Below, piece by piece: positions 1-10,301 of a DNA stretch of 64,000 bases. This stretch comes from Streptomyces flavidovirens DSM 40150 (lineage in GTDB: Bacteria > Actinomycetota > Actinomycetes > Streptomycetales > Streptomycetaceae): NCBI RefSeq assembly GCF_000429085.1, contig NZ_AUBE01000001.1, positions 248,001 through 312,000 of the forward strand. The letters run 5' to 3'. The notes under the pieces are model-generated. The model saw only the letters and a list, made by a program, of their open reading frames with translations, was not told the origin of the DNA and made no database searches. How positions within the stretch are numbered: position 1 is the stretch's first letter; every line of letters starts with the position of its first letter. Made by a program: the position numbers and the translations under genes.

Positions 1-24
1 AGCAGTCGATCCGAGGAGACCGTC

Positions 25-624
25 ATGGCAGACAGGACCGTGCACCTCGCCGTTTACGACACGTTCGCCGACTGGGAGACGGGCCACACCACCGCCCACC
101 TGGCCCGGAACGGCCACACCGTCAACACCGTCGCAGCGACCGACGCCCCCGTCACGACCATGGGCGGCGTACGCATCCAGCCCGACCTCACGCTCGACGA
201 CCTGAACCCCGAGGACAGCGCCCTGCTGGTCCTCACCGGCGCGAGCCTGTGGGACACGTCCGACGACCTCGCCCCCTTCGCCCGCAAGGCACGCGCGTTC
301 CTCGACGCGGGCGTACCGGTCGCGGCGATCTGCGGCGCGACGGCCGGCCTGGCACGCGAGGGCGTACTCGACGACCGCACCCACACCAGCGCCGTCCCCT
401 TCTACCTCGCCGCCACCGGCTACAAGGGCGGCGACCACTACCGCGACGAGGACGCCGTCACCGACGAGGAAGGCCTCCTGATCACGGCCGGGCCCACCGA
501 GCCGGTCGCTTTCGCCCGCGAGGTGTTCGCGCGGCTCGGCGTGTACGAGGGCGAGAAGCTCGACGCCTGGTACCGGCTGTTCCACGATTCCGACGCGTCC
601 GCCTTCGAGGTGCTGGAGTCGTGA
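25..624 (+). CDS. DJ-1/PfpI-family protein
   Basis: A 199-residue class I glutamine amidotransferase-like protein of the DJ-1/PfpI group. The nucleophile-elbow cysteine lies in AICGATAGLA near residue 104, and the length fits the single-domain family. Members act as cytoplasmic hydrolases, glyoxalase/deglycase-like enzymes or chaperones; the substrate cannot be read from sequence. The ATG is preceded by GAGGAG at good spacing. Its TGA overlaps the GTG of the following MarR gene (GTGA), so the two are translationally coupled and the regulator probably controls this gene. The family call is firm and the function is open. Confidence 0.88.
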   Translation: MADRTVHLAVYDTFADWETGHTTAHLARNGHTVNTVAATDAPVTTMGGVRIQPDLTLDDLNPEDSALLVLTGASLWDTSDDLAPFARKARAFLDAGVPVAAICGATAGLAREGVLDDRTHTSAVPFYLAATGYKGGDHYRDEDAVTDEEGLLITAGPTEPVAFAREVFARLGVYEGEKLDAWYRLFHDSDASAFEVLES

Positions 625-1070
625 GCGGCACCCCGGAGCAGGAGCTGCTCAGCCGTACCGCGCTCGGCACCTTCCGCCTCAACGGCCAGTTCCTCGCGCT
701 CTCCGAGGAACTGGCCCGCCCGGCCGGGCTGACCGCCGCCTGGTGGCAGGTCATCGGCGCCGTACTGCGCGATCCACTGCCGGTGGCCGGCATCGCCCGC
801 ACCATGGGGATCACCCGGCAGAGCGTGCAGCGCATCGCCGACCTGCTCGTCACCAAGGGCCTCGCGGAGTACGTCCCCAACCCCGCCCACCGCAGAGCCA
901 AACTGCTGCGGCCCACCGAGGCGGGCCGGGAGGCCGTACGGAAGATAGAGCCGGGGCACGCGGCGCTCGCGGCGCGGCTCAAGGCGGAGCTGGGCGAGAA
1001 GGGCTTCGCCGAGACGGTACGCGTACTGGAGCGGCTCTCCAGGGCGCTGGACGCGGTGGCGGAACCGTAG
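621..1070 (+). CDS. MarR-family transcriptional regulator
   Basis: A 149-residue winged-helix regulator. The DNA-binding region is recognisable around GIARTMGITRQSVQRIADLL (residues about 55-75), followed by a wing region (NPAHRRAKLLRPTEAG). The GTG start at 621 overlaps the TGA of the upstream DJ-1 gene, which fixes the start and implies coupled translation. MarR proteins usually repress their own operon until a ligand or oxidant binds, so autoregulation of this two-gene unit is the likely role. That role is inferred from family and arrangement. Confidence 0.88.
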   Translation: MSGTPEQELLSRTALGTFRLNGQFLALSEELARPAGLTAAWWQVIGAVLRDPLPVAGIARTMGITRQSVQRIADLLVTKGLAEYVPNPAHRRAKLLRPTEAGREAVRKIEPGHAALAARLKAELGEKGFAETVRVLERLSRALDAVAEP

Positions 1071-1152
1071 GCCGCTTCGCACCCGTCCTTGTCGTACCGG
1101 CGCACTATCCTCAGGCAACTGGGGGAGTTCTCGGGGGAGGGGTGGCGCTGCC

Positions 1153-3135
1153 ATGGAGAAACTGGGACCGGCCGACCCACAGCAGATCGGCGCCTACCGG
1201 CTGTTGGCGCGCCTCGGCGCGGGCGGGATGGGGCAGGTCTATCTGGCCCGCTCGGGCCGTGGCCGTACGGTCGCCGTCAAGCTGGTACGCCGAGAGCTCG
1301 CCGAGCAGGAGGAGTTCCGCGCCCGCTTCCGCCAGGAGGTGGCGGCGGCGAGACGGGTCGGCGGCCGGTGGACGGCGCCGGTGCTCGACGCGGACACGGA
1401 AGCGGTGGTCCCCTGGGTGGCCACCGGCTACGTGGCCGGCCCGGACCTCCACACGGTCGTCAGCGCCGACGGCCCGCTCCCGGAGCGCTCCGTCCACATC
1501 CTGGGGGCAGGGCTGGCGCACGCACTGCGGGACATCCACACGGCTGGTCTCATCCACCGCGACCTGAAGCCGTCCAACATCCTGATCACCATCGACGGCC
1601 CGCGCGTCATTGATTTCGGCATCGCGCGCGCCCTGGAAACGGTCACGGAGGCGGCCGGCCTCACCAGAACCGGCGCCCTGGTCGGCTCCCCCGGCTTCAT
1701 GGCCCCGGAACAGGTCCGCGGTGAGCGCATCACACCGGCCTGCGACATCTTCTGCCTGGGCTCGGTCATGGCCTACGCGGCGACGGGCCGCCTCCCCTTC
1801 GGCACGGCCGACAGCGGAGTCCACGCCCTGATGTACCGCATAGCGACCGAACCGCCGACGCTGGACGGCATCCCGGAGGGCCTCCAGGACCTGATCGGCT
1901 CCTGCCTGCACAAAGACCCCGCGGCACGCCCTTCCCTCGCCCGGGTGCTGGAGCGCACCCGTGGCGGCGACAGCGGCGACCCCTGGCTCCCGGCGGCCCT
2001 GGTGGCCCAGCTCGGCCGCCACGCCATAGAGCTCCTGGAGGTCGAGAACCCGGCCGACACCACCACGACCCCGGCGGCCGGACCGCCCGGAGCCCCCGGC
2101 CTCGCGCACGACGGCGCCGGGAGGGGACGTGCCGGGGTGCTCCCCGCAGGGCGTCGAACGCAACCCCCGCGAACGAACCAGGACCTGCCCGAAGGTTCGG
2201 CGCCCGAGGAGACGCCCCGGAACGGCACCGGCCCCTCGGCCCCGGCTTCCGGGGCCACCCCCGGCCCGCATGCGACCCCGACAGTCGTCACACCGCCCAC
2301 CGCGCCCCCGCCGCCGGGCGCCCTCCCACCACTGCCCGCCGGCTACACGCTGCCACAACCGCACCACGCCCAGCCACACACCCCACCGCCGCACCACGCC
2401 CAGCCGCACACCCCACACCCGCACACCCCACCGCCGCACCACGCCCAGCCGCACCACCAGCCGCACACCGCACCCGGCGGCTACGGCTACCCCACGCCGC
2501 AGTACCTCTACCAGCCACCGGCCGCCGCCGCCCCCGAACCACCACACCGCAGCAGCCGTTCGACGGCCGCCCTGATCGCGGTGGCGCTGGTCGTCGCGCT
2601 CACCGCGGGCGGCTCCGTGTACGCCTTCATGACCGCCGACGACGAAACACCGCACACGGACACTTCGGCCACGGACAACCGCGACCACGCCTCCCCACCC
2701 CCCGCGAGCGAGAAAACCACCACCCCCTCGCCCACAGCCACCACCCCCTCCCCCTCCCCCACCACCGCTGACGCCTCCATACCCGCCGAGTACCTCGGCA
2801 CCTGGAGCGGCGGCCTGGACGGCGCGGCGGGCCGCAGCACGCGACGCCTGGTCATCCAGCAGGGAAAGACCGGCGACACGGTCCTGTCCCTCACCGCCGA
2901 AGGACCGGCCGCAGGCGGCGGCACGTACCACTGCGTCTTCGAGGCGGAACTGACCGCGCCGCCGCGCGGCACCGGCTCCCCCCTGCGCATCGGCCCGTCC
3001 AGGGTCACCGTCGGCGAGCCCATGAGCTCCTGCTCACCGGGCGCCGCCACGGAGGTGACCCTGCTCCCCGACGGCCGCCTGCGCCGGGTGAACCCGGCCA
3101 CCGGCGAGTCCCTCACGTACGTGAGATCAGGCTGA
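1153..3135 (+). CDS. Transmembrane Ser/Thr protein kinase (PknB type)
   Basis: A 660-residue eukaryotic-like kinase. The N-terminal catalytic domain (about residues 15-275) has the glycine loop LGAGGMGQVYLA, the VAVK lysine, HRDLKPSN and DFG. A Pro/His-rich linker follows, with imperfect HHAQPHTPPP repeats around residues 395-440. One membrane segment (about residues 472-495) leads to a small extracellular domain starting near IPAEYLGTWSGG. There are no PASTA repeats, so it differs from cell-wall-sensing PknB; the external domain probably senses something unknown. The ATG follows a GGGGGAGGGG purine tract. A strong hairpin follows the stop, suggesting a single-gene transcript. Confidence 0.93.
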   Translation: MEKLGPADPQQIGAYRLLARLGAGGMGQVYLARSGRGRTVAVKLVRRELAEQEEFRARFRQEVAAARRVGGRWTAPVLDADTEAVVPWVATGYVAGPDLHTVVSADGPLPERSVHILGAGLAHALRDIHTAGLIHRDLKPSNILITIDGPRVIDFGIARALETVTEAAGLTRTGALVGSPGFMAPEQVRGERITPACDIFCLGSVMAYAATGRLPFGTADSGVHALMYRIATEPPTLDGIPEGLQDLIGSCLHKDPAARPSLARVLERTRGGDSGDPWLPAALVAQLGRHAIELLEVENPADTTTTPAAGPPGAPGLAHDGAGRGRAGVLPAGRRTQPPRTNQDLPEGSAPEETPRNGTGPSAPASGATPGPHATPTVVTPPTAPPPPGALPPLPAGYTLPQPHHAQPHTPPPHHAQPHTPHPHTPPPHHAQPHHQPHTAPGGYGYPTPQYLYQPPAAAAPEPPHRSSRSTAALIAVALVVALTAGGSVYAFMTADDETPHTDTSATDNRDHASPPPASEKTTTPSPTATTPSPSPTTADASIPAEYLGTWSGGLDGAAGRSTRRLVIQQGKTGDTVLSLTAEGPAAGGGTYHCVFEAELTAPPRGTGSPLRIGPSRVTVGEPMSSCSPGAATEVTLLPDGRLRRVNPATGESLTYVRSG

Positions 3136-3138
3136 CGC

Positions 3139-3192
3139 CGGTACGACGCGGGGCCCCGGCGTGAAAACCCGCCGGGGCCCCGCGTCGTACCG
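3139..3192. terminator. Bidirectional terminator between kinase gene and purA
   Basis: A perfect inverted repeat with 23-bp arms (3139-3161 and 3170-3192) and an 8-nt loop (TGAAAACC). It sits between the convergent stops of the kinase gene and purA. There is no long T-tract, which is usual for Streptomyces. Confidence 0.9.
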
Positions 3193-3197
3193 TCCGC

Positions 3198-4517
<1,320 letters not shown>

Positions 4518-4584
4518 TCAGGGGGAGTACGTACGGCGTACACCCGATACTGAGCCGTCGGACCGGTTGCCCCGGAATAGACGA

Positions 4585-4612
4585 AGCCCCTGGCGCAATA
4601 GCGCAAGGGGCT
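4585..4612. promoter_or_regulatory. Hairpin in the purA / kinase-like divergent gap
   Basis: An inverted repeat of 7-bp outer arms (AGCCCCT/AGGGGCT) and 4-bp inner arms (GCGC/GCGC) around AATA, with one mismatch. It lies about 35 bp before the GTG of the gene at 4647 and about 105 bp upstream of the purA start. It may be a leader or attenuator structure; nothing more can be shown. Confidence 0.4.
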
Positions 4613-4646
4613 CTTGCACAAAGATGCTACCCGAGGAAGGACCGAG

Positions 4647-5465
4647 GTGTCGGCTCCAGAGCCCGCCGCGAGCACCGCGCACCCGCTGCTCGTGGTCATC
4701 GACCCGGTCGCCCGGCGCACGGACGGCGAGTCCGTGCGGATCGCCAAGGACGTCCTGTGCGCCCGCGCCAACGTCAGAATCTGCCTCCCCGAGGGGCCGG
4801 AGGAGTTCGCGCGGGCCCTTGCCCGCAGGGGCAGCCGCCGCCCCGTGGTCGTCGGTGACGACCGGGCGCTGCTGCGCGCCGTGGCCCTGCTGCACCGGGA
4901 AAGGGAGCTGGGCGCCGGGGCGCTCGCGCTGATCCCGGTGGGAGCCTCCGTGGACATCGCGCAGGCGCTCGGCGTGCCGATAGGGGCGGTGGCGGCGGCC
5001 CGTGCGGTCCTGGAGGGAGTGGTGCGGCGGCTGGATCTGCTGGTGGACGACAGCGACGGGGTGGTGCTGGGCGACCTGCGGATCCCGGCCGCGCCATTGC
5101 CGGTCGCGGCCGCCGCGTCCGTCTGGGGCACGTGCCGTTCGCTGGTACGCACACTGGTGCGGCCCGCGCCGCAGTCCGCGCCGCCGCCGCTCGCCCGTAC
5201 GTACCGGTTGCGCGTCGAGGCGGACGGGGTCCTCCTCAACGACCTGGACCGGCCGGTGGAGGACGTGTCGGTGTGCTCGCGCGGCGGGCGCGCCGAGGTG
5301 GTGATCCGCCCGCAGGACGGTGAGCAGGTGCGGGTGGAGGCGCTCGCGGTGACGGTGTCGGGCCCGGACTTCCGCTACCGGGCCGACGCACTGGTGGCGG
5401 GCCCGGTCCGGAGGCGGACGTGGACGGTGCGGCCGGAGGCGTGGTCGCTGACGCTGCCGGCCTGA
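4647..5465 (+). CDS. Diacylglycerol kinase catalytic-domain-like protein
   Basis: A 272-residue protein with weak likeness to the DAGK/LCB5 fold. The N-terminus has LLVVIDPVARR, where kinases show a VNPxSG-type motif. A VVVGDDRALLRAV stretch stands in for the GGDGT loop, and ALIPVGASVDIAQALG resembles the G-T-x-N-D-x-A region. The C-terminal half has the beta-rich VEADGVLLND pattern. The degenerate GGDGT site makes kinase activity doubtful. The GTG start was chosen because GAGGAAGGACC precedes it. The gene is divergent from purA. Its function is unproven; a phospholipid-related role is the family-based guess. Confidence 0.6.
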   Translation: MSAPEPAASTAHPLLVVIDPVARRTDGESVRIAKDVLCARANVRICLPEGPEEFARALARRGSRRPVVVGDDRALLRAVALLHRERELGAGALALIPVGASVDIAQALGVPIGAVAAARAVLEGVVRRLDLLVDDSDGVVLGDLRIPAAPLPVAAAASVWGTCRSLVRTLVRPAPQSAPPPLARTYRLRVEADGVLLNDLDRPVEDVSVCSRGGRAEVVIRPQDGEQVRVEALAVTVSGPDFRYRADALVAGPVRRRTWTVRPEAWSLTLPA

Positions 5466-5635
5466 GACCGGCCCGCCCAGGGGCGCCGGCCCGCTGACCG
5501 CTTGGCGTACGGTGCTGCCGGCGGCGCCCGGGGCCCTGTGACACTTCTGTGACGGCTCCGCATCGGGAGCGTGGCCGGAAGGTCGGTAGCGTCGTACCGG
5601 CACATGAGACTGCGATCCACGCACCGGGAGGGCAC

Positions 5636-6016
5636 GTGGCCGAGGGCCCGGAGTCGACCAGGCGAGTCGACGAATCCGAATTCCTCGAAATGAGCGGACA
5701 GGACCCCGCGCAGGCCAGAGTGCTGCGCAAGTCCCTGGAGGAGCTCGCCTCGGGCCGGGGCGGCGACGCCCTGAAGGAAATGGCCCAGGAGGTCCTGTCG
5801 GGACGCGCGGGCCTGCGGGACGCGCTGGACGTGTCCGCCTACTCCGACCAGCTCGTCGCGCAGGCGGCTCCCATGGCCGAGAAGTGGGCGGCGCTCCCCT
5901 CGGCCGAACGTGAGGCGCTCGCCGCCGAGGGTGAGCGGAGCATGGCCGAGGAACTCTCCGCGGCGGACGGCTTCCCCGAGGTGGCGTCCAGCGGCTACGA
6001 CCACCAAGCGGTCTAG
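5636..6016 (+). CDS. Conserved hypothetical actinobacterial protein
   Basis: A 126-residue, acidic, helix-rich, soluble protein with no motif I recognise. The GTG at 5636 is preceded by GGGAGGGCAC, a better site than the upstream in-frame ATG at 5549, which has no Shine-Dalgarno. It lies 15 bp before a small membrane protein gene on the same strand, so the two are probably co-transcribed. Function unknown. Confidence 0.65.
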   Translation: MAEGPESTRRVDESEFLEMSGQDPAQARVLRKSLEELASGRGGDALKEMAQEVLSGRAGLRDALDVSAYSDQLVAQAAPMAEKWAALPSAEREALAAEGERSMAEELSAADGFPEVASSGYDHQAV

Positions 6017-6031
6017 GAAGGATCGGCCCGC

Positions 6032-6307
6032 ATGTTCCCGTACGACAACATCGACAGCCTTGAGACGTTCCTGTCGAAGGTCCGCTTCGGAAGCCTCATG
6101 ACCGTCCCCGCGTACCTGGCGCTCATGCTGTTCCTCACCAGTGAGGAGGGATGGCACTGGAGCTTCCTCGTGTTCTGCGCGCTGCCGCCGCTGACCGCGT
6201 TCCTGGGCTTCCTGGCGAAGCGGGACATCCGTCCGGGGCTCGGGATGGCGGTCCTCGCTCTGGCCATCGCACCCGTGCCCCTGGTCGGCGCCATCGAGCT
6301 CCTCTAG
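6032..6307 (+). CDS. Small integral membrane protein
   Basis: A 91-residue hydrophobic protein with two or three membrane segments (around residues 20-36, 43-60 and 70-89). A charged KRD turn separates the last two. GGAAGG stands ahead of the ATG. It closely follows the hypothetical gene at 5636 and is convergent with the P450 gene. No family was recognised and its role is unknown. Confidence 0.6.
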   Translation: MFPYDNIDSLETFLSKVRFGSLMTVPAYLALMLFLTSEEGWHWSFLVFCALPPLTAFLGFLAKRDIRPGLGMAVLALAIAPVPLVGAIELL

Positions 6308-6325
6308 CCCCGGTACGCCGGCCCG

Positions 6326-7534
6326 TCACACCTCGACGCGCAGCTCCCGCAGCCCACGGATGACGAATCCCGGCTTCCACTCCGGCTCGGCAGCCAGCCG
6401 CATCCCCGGCGCCCGGCGCAGCAACTCCCCGAAGGACGCGGCCAGTTCCAGGCGGGCGAGCGGCGCCCCCAGGCAGTAGTGGATGCCCGCCCCGAGCGAC
6501 ACGTGCGGGTTGTCCGAGCGGCCGAGATCGAGCGCTTCCGGCCGGGCGAAGGCCGCCGGGTCCCGGTTCGCGGAGCCGAAGAGCAGCGCCACCTCCGAGC
6601 CGCGCGGGATCACGGTCCCACCTACCTCGATGTCGTCGAGCACCCAGCGCTCGAAGAGCTGGAGCGGAGTGTCGTAGCGCATCAACTCCTCCACTGCGGT
6701 GGGGAGAAGCCCGTGGTCCGCCCGCAACGCCGCAAGCTGCTCCGGGTGGCGCAGCAGCGTCCGCCAGCCGTTGGCCGTCGTGTTCACCGTCGCCTCGTGC
6801 CCCGCGTTCAGCAGCAGCACGCACGTCGAGATCATCTCCTGCTCGCTGAGCCGGTCGCCGCCCTCGTCGTGCGCGGCGATCAGCGCCGAGACCAGGTCCT
6901 CGCCGGGCGCCTTGCGGCGTACGGCGATCAAATCCCGCAGGTACGCCGAGAATTCCACCGACGCCCGGACCGCGCGCCGGGCCGTCTCCTGCGGCGGGTT
7001 CAGCTCGTACATCCCGCAGATGTCCGCCGACCAGGGGCGGAGCAGCCCGCGGTCCGATTCCGGTATGCCGAGCATCTCCGCGATGACGGCGACCGGGAGG
7101 GGTTCCGCGACGGCGGACAGCAGGTCCCCGCCGCCCTCCGCGACGAACGCCCCGGCCAGCTCCGCCGCCAGCCGCCGCACGGTCGGCGCCAGTCGCTCGA
7201 CGGTACGCGGCGTGAACGCCTTGGAGACCAGGCGCCGGATGCGCGTGTGGTCCGGGGCTTCGAGGTCCAGCAGGCCGTGGTCGTTCAGGACGTGGAACGG
7301 CTCGTGGCCGGGGGGCGGCGGCGTACGGCCGAACTCCTCGTGCGTGAAGCGATGGAGGTACGTACGGCCGAGCCGGCGGTCGCGCAGCAGCGCGGAGACG
7401 TCGGCGTGGTGCGGGATCAGCCACTGCCGCGTCGGCTCGTACCAGTGGGCACGGCCCCGGCCGCGCAGCTCGGCGTAGGCGGGGTACGGATCGGCGACGA
7501 AGGAGGGCGACCAGGGGTCGAACGTCTCTGCCAT
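6326..7534 (-). CDS. Cytochrome P450 (CYP107-like)
   Basis: A 402-residue class I bacterial P450. The haem-binding loop VSLGAGIHYCLGAPLARLE (Cys near residue 353) is intact. The I-helix oxygen-binding site LLNAGHEATVN and the K-helix ExxR region EELMRYDTP are also present. It needs a ferredoxin and reductase from elsewhere, as none is adjacent. From memory, S. coelicolor carries CYP107P1 in this chromosomal neighbourhood, so this is probably its orthologue. The substrate is unknown. It is not obviously part of a biosynthetic cluster, since the neighbours are core genes. Confidence 0.92.
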   Translation of the reverse strand: MAETFDPWSPSFVADPYPAYAELRGRGRAHWYEPTRQWLIPHHADVSALLRDRRLGRTYLHRFTHEEFGRTPPPPGHEPFHVLNDHGLLDLEAPDHTRIRRLVSKAFTPRTVERLAPTVRRLAAELAGAFVAEGGGDLLSAVAEPLPVAVIAEMLGIPESDRGLLRPWSADICGMYELNPPQETARRAVRASVEFSAYLRDLIAVRRKAPGEDLVSALIAAHDEGGDRLSEQEMISTCVLLLNAGHEATVNTTANGWRTLLRHPEQLAALRADHGLLPTAVEELMRYDTPLQLFERWVLDDIEVGGTVIPRGSEVALLFGSANRDPAAFARPEALDLGRSDNPHVSLGAGIHYCLGAPLARLELAASFGELLRRAPGMRLAAEPEWKPGFVIRGLRELRVEV

Positions 7535-7543
7535 GAGCAGACG

Positions 7544-8137
7544 CTAGCGGACGTACTTCTTCAGACGCTCGGTGTCGAGTTCGATGCCCACGGGATCCGG
7601 GAGCGTCACTCTCGCTCCGAACCTCACGGTGTGGTTGTCGCGGTAGCCTCCTCCGTCCGGCTCCGGCTCGCTGAACACAGTGACGGTACAGGCGTCACGG
7701 TCGATCAGCAGGTACACCGGGATGCCGGCGGCGGCATAGGCAGCAGGCTTCTCGTGCCGGTCCCGCCGGTCGGTGTCGGAGTCGTACGACGTGATCTCGA
7801 CCGTCATGAGCACGCCGTCGGGATCACCCCAGTCGCCCTGCCCGTCGAAGTGGTCGACGGGAGCGAGCACTCCGTCGGGACGGGCACGGCCCTTGCGGTA
7901 CTCCTCGACCTTCAAGCCCTGGGTCGGGTTGAGGTCCAGATCGGGCCGCGCCTGCATGCACAGGCGCACCAGCCACATGGTGATCGCCCCGTGAGCTCCA
8001 TCCGTCATCCCTTTGACCCTGATCCGTCCGTCGATGAATTCGAACCTGACGGATTCGGTCTCCCTCTCGACGAGTGCGGCGATCCTCTCGAACTCCTCGA
8101 CCGGAATCTGAACCGTGCGCTCTGCCATAACCGTCAT
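7544..8137 (-). CDS. Uma2-family (DUF820) putative endonuclease-fold protein
   Basis: A 197-residue protein of the Uma2 family, which has a PD-(D/E)XK-like fold. The core PDGVLAPV ... VEITS ... KPAAYAAAGIPVYLLID matches the conserved Asp, Glu and Lys positions of the family. The ATG at 8137 was chosen over upstream options because AGGAGGTGCACC precedes it perfectly. These proteins occur in many copies in Streptomyces with no settled function; nuclease activity is inferred from fold only. It stands alone between the P450 and two-component genes. Confidence 0.85.
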   Translation of the reverse strand: MTVMAERTVQIPVEEFERIAALVERETESVRFEFIDGRIRVKGMTDGAHGAITMWLVRLCMQARPDLDLNPTQGLKVEEYRKGRARPDGVLAPVDHFDGQGDWGDPDGVLMTVEITSYDSDTDRRDRHEKPAAYAAAGIPVYLLIDRDACTVTVFSEPEPDGGGYRDNHTVRFGARVTLPDPVGIELDTERLKKYVR

Positions 8138-8228
8138 GGTGCACCTCCTTCCGTGCGGGCACCAGTGCGGCCACGCCTGGGCCCGTTCGGATCGGCTTCC
8201 CTCTCCGACCACCCGTGCGAGTGACCGG

Positions 8229-8888
8229 CTACCCCGGCGTAACCAGCCGCGCCTCGTACGCGAACACCGCCGCCTGCGTCCGGTCGCGCAGCCCCAGCTT
8301 CACCAGGACCCGGCTCACGTGCGTCTTGATCGTGGACTCGGCCACCACCAGGTGCGAGGCGATCTCCGCGTTCGACAGGCCCTGGGCGATCAGGACCAGT
8401 ACCTCCGTCTCGCGTTCCGTCAGGTCGCCGATCTGGGCGAGCGCGGGCGGGCGCGGGGCCTCCGCCAGCTTCGAGAACTCGGAGATCAGGCGCTTGGTGA
8501 CCGTCGGGGCCAGCAGCGCCTCCCCGGCCGCCACCACCCGTACCCCGTCGGCAAGCTGCCGCGCCGAGGCATCCTTCAGCAGGAAACCGGAAGCCCCCGC
8601 GCGCAGCGCCTGGTAGACGTACTCGTCCAGGTCGAACGTCGTCAGGACCAGCACCTTCGCGTCCGCGTCGGCGGCGACGATCTCGCGGGTGGCGTCGATG
8701 CCGTTGAGCTCCGGCATACGGATGTCCATCAGCACGACGTCCGGGCGCAGCTCGGCCACCTTCGTGATCGCCTCGCGGCCGTTCACCGCCTCGCCGACGA
8801 CCTCGATCTCCGGCATCGCGTTCAGCAGGACCGTGAAGCCCTCGCGGACCATGATCTGGTCGTCGACGATCAGTACGCGAATGGTCAT
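8229..8888 (-). CDS. NarL/LuxR-family response regulator
   Basis: A 219-residue regulator. The N-terminal receiver has acidic residues in VLIVDDQ, the phospho-acceptor Asp in DVVLMDIRMPELNG (near residue 54) and the KVLVLTTFD region. The C-terminal LuxR-type helix-turn-helix is LTERETEVLVLIAQGLSNAEIA. Its ATG overlaps the TGA of the histidine kinase gene (ATGA), so the kinase-regulator pair is coupled and cognate. Target genes are not visible. Confidence 0.95.
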   Translation of the reverse strand: MTIRVLIVDDQIMVREGFTVLLNAMPEIEVVGEAVNGREAITKVAELRPDVVLMDIRMPELNGIDATREIVAADADAKVLVLTTFDLDEYVYQALRAGASGFLLKDASARQLADGVRVVAAGEALLAPTVTKRLISEFSKLAEAPRPPALAQIGDLTERETEVLVLIAQGLSNAEIASHLVVAESTIKTHVSRVLVKLGLRDRTQAAVFAYEARLVTPG

Positions 8889-10213
8889 GCCGCCGGCTCC
8901 GGCGTCACCACGGTCGCGGCCGGTTCGGACGGCGCGACAGGGATGAACACGGCCACCTCGTAGCCGCCGTCCTCCGTCGCCGCCGCCGTCATCTCCCCGT
9001 TCAGCATCGACACCCGCTCGCGCATCCCCGTGATCCCGTGCCCGGCCCCCGGCGACGGTTTGGCCAGGCCCTGCGGCGCGGTGTTCACGATCCGCAGGCC
9101 CAGGCCCCCGAGCACGTACGACACCTCCACCTTCGCCGTCGAACCGGGCGCGTGGCGCAGTGCGTTGCTCAGTGCCTCCTGGATGATCCGGTACGCCGAG
9201 AGCTCCACGCCCTGCGGCAGTTCACGTACCGAACCCGTCACCGTCTTGTCCACCGTCAGGCCCGCGTCCCGGACATTGGCGATCAGCCCGTCCAGCTCGG
9301 CCAGCGTCGGCTGCGGCGCGTCCGGTGCCGCGTAGTCCTCCGCCCGTACGACGCCCAGCACGCGCCGCAGCTCGGTCAGCGCCGCCACCGCGTTCTCGCG
9401 GATCGTGACGAAGGCCTGCTCCAGCTCGGGCGGCGGGTTCTCGACCCGGTACGGGGCCGCCTCCGCCTGGATCGCGACCACCGACATGTGGTGCGCGACG
9501 ACGTCGTGCAGCTCGCGGGCGATCGTCGTGCGCTCCTCCAGCAGGGTGCGCCGGTCGCGCTCCACGGCGGTGACGGTCTTCTGGACCGTAACCTCGCGCT
9601 TGGCCTCGCGGCGGATGCTCACCAGCGCGGTGACGAGCAGCGCGAACGCGGAGAAAACCAGCATCTGCGGGCTGTCCGTGCTGTAGCCGCGCCCCAGGAA
9701 GGTCTCGGCGAAGACGGCGTACGCCGCTGTGCACGCCCACATCCAGGCGGCGGTGCGCGGCCGGGTCCTGGCCGCGACCACCACCATCACGCCGAGGTGC
9801 GCGACGAAGGAGGACGGCGACCACGGCCAGCCGTCCGAGTAGTGGCCGACGACGCCGACGAAGGGCGTGGACAGCAGCGAGACCCACCAGGCCCCGGCCG
9901 GCCTGACCAGCGTCATCACCAGGGCGGCGGCCGGTATGAACCCGATCAGGGCGACGCCGAGGCCTCCCCCTTCGCTGTCGGCGACGACCATGGAGAGCAG
10001 CATCACGAACATCGCCAGCCCCACCACCACGGCGTGCGGGGTCCAGGCGGCGTACTTCCGCAGCCGCCCCGGCAGCCTCCGGGTGAGCGGCCCGTCCGTA
10101 CGCATCGGCGGCAGCGGCCGGTAGGCGAAGGCGTCGTGGAAGAGGTCCTGGCGCAGGCCGCTCAGGGCGCCCATGGCCAGGTGGAACTCGGGACTGCGGG
10201 TCTTCTCGGTCAC
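8885..10213 (-). CDS. Membrane sensor histidine kinase (NarL/DesK type)
   Basis: A roughly 442-residue kinase. Several membrane segments occupy about residues 50-190. The HisKA_3 dimerisation box ERTTIARELHDVVAHHMSVV carries the phospho-acceptor His in ELHDVVAHH. A degenerate HATPase region follows (QEALSNALRHAPGS, GLGLRIVNTAP, GAGHGITGMRERV). The GTG at 10213 (VTEKTRSPEF) is preferred to an upstream TTG. The signal is unknown. The gene is followed directly by its response regulator. Confidence 0.93.
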   Translation of the reverse strand: MTEKTRSPEFHLAMGALSGLRQDLFHDAFAYRPLPPMRTDGPLTRRLPGRLRKYAAWTPHAVVVGLAMFVMLLSMVVADSEGGGLGVALIGFIPAAALVMTLVRPAGAWWVSLLSTPFVGVVGHYSDGWPWSPSSFVAHLGVMVVVAARTRPRTAAWMWACTAAYAVFAETFLGRGYSTDSPQMLVFSAFALLVTALVSIRREAKREVTVQKTVTAVERDRRTLLEERTTIARELHDVVAHHMSVVAIQAEAAPYRVENPPPELEQAFVTIRENAVAALTELRRVLGVVRAEDYAAPDAPQPTLAELDGLIANVRDAGLTVDKTVTGSVRELPQGVELSAYRIIQEALSNALRHAPGSTAKVEVSYVLGGLGLRIVNTAPQGLAKPSPGAGHGITGMRERVSMLNGEMTAAATEDGGYEVAVFIPVAPSEPAATVVTPEPAA

Positions 10214-10301
10214 GTACAAGACGGTAGGCGAGGGGACGGCCGCGGGCGTCCGCCCCCGTGGGGATCCTCCCGCGTCCGTCCCAGGTACTACGGCGCCCTC
10301 G

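Noticed and set aside
249..1070. Long frame starting at 249 for the MarR gene
   Set aside because: The first 124 codons are an out-of-frame shadow of the DJ-1 gene; the GTG at 621 gives the correct MarR length.
2353..2465. CRISPR-like or satellite repeat in the kinase gene
   Set aside because: The repeats encode a His/Pro-rich linker in frame (HHAQPHTPPP), with no spacers.
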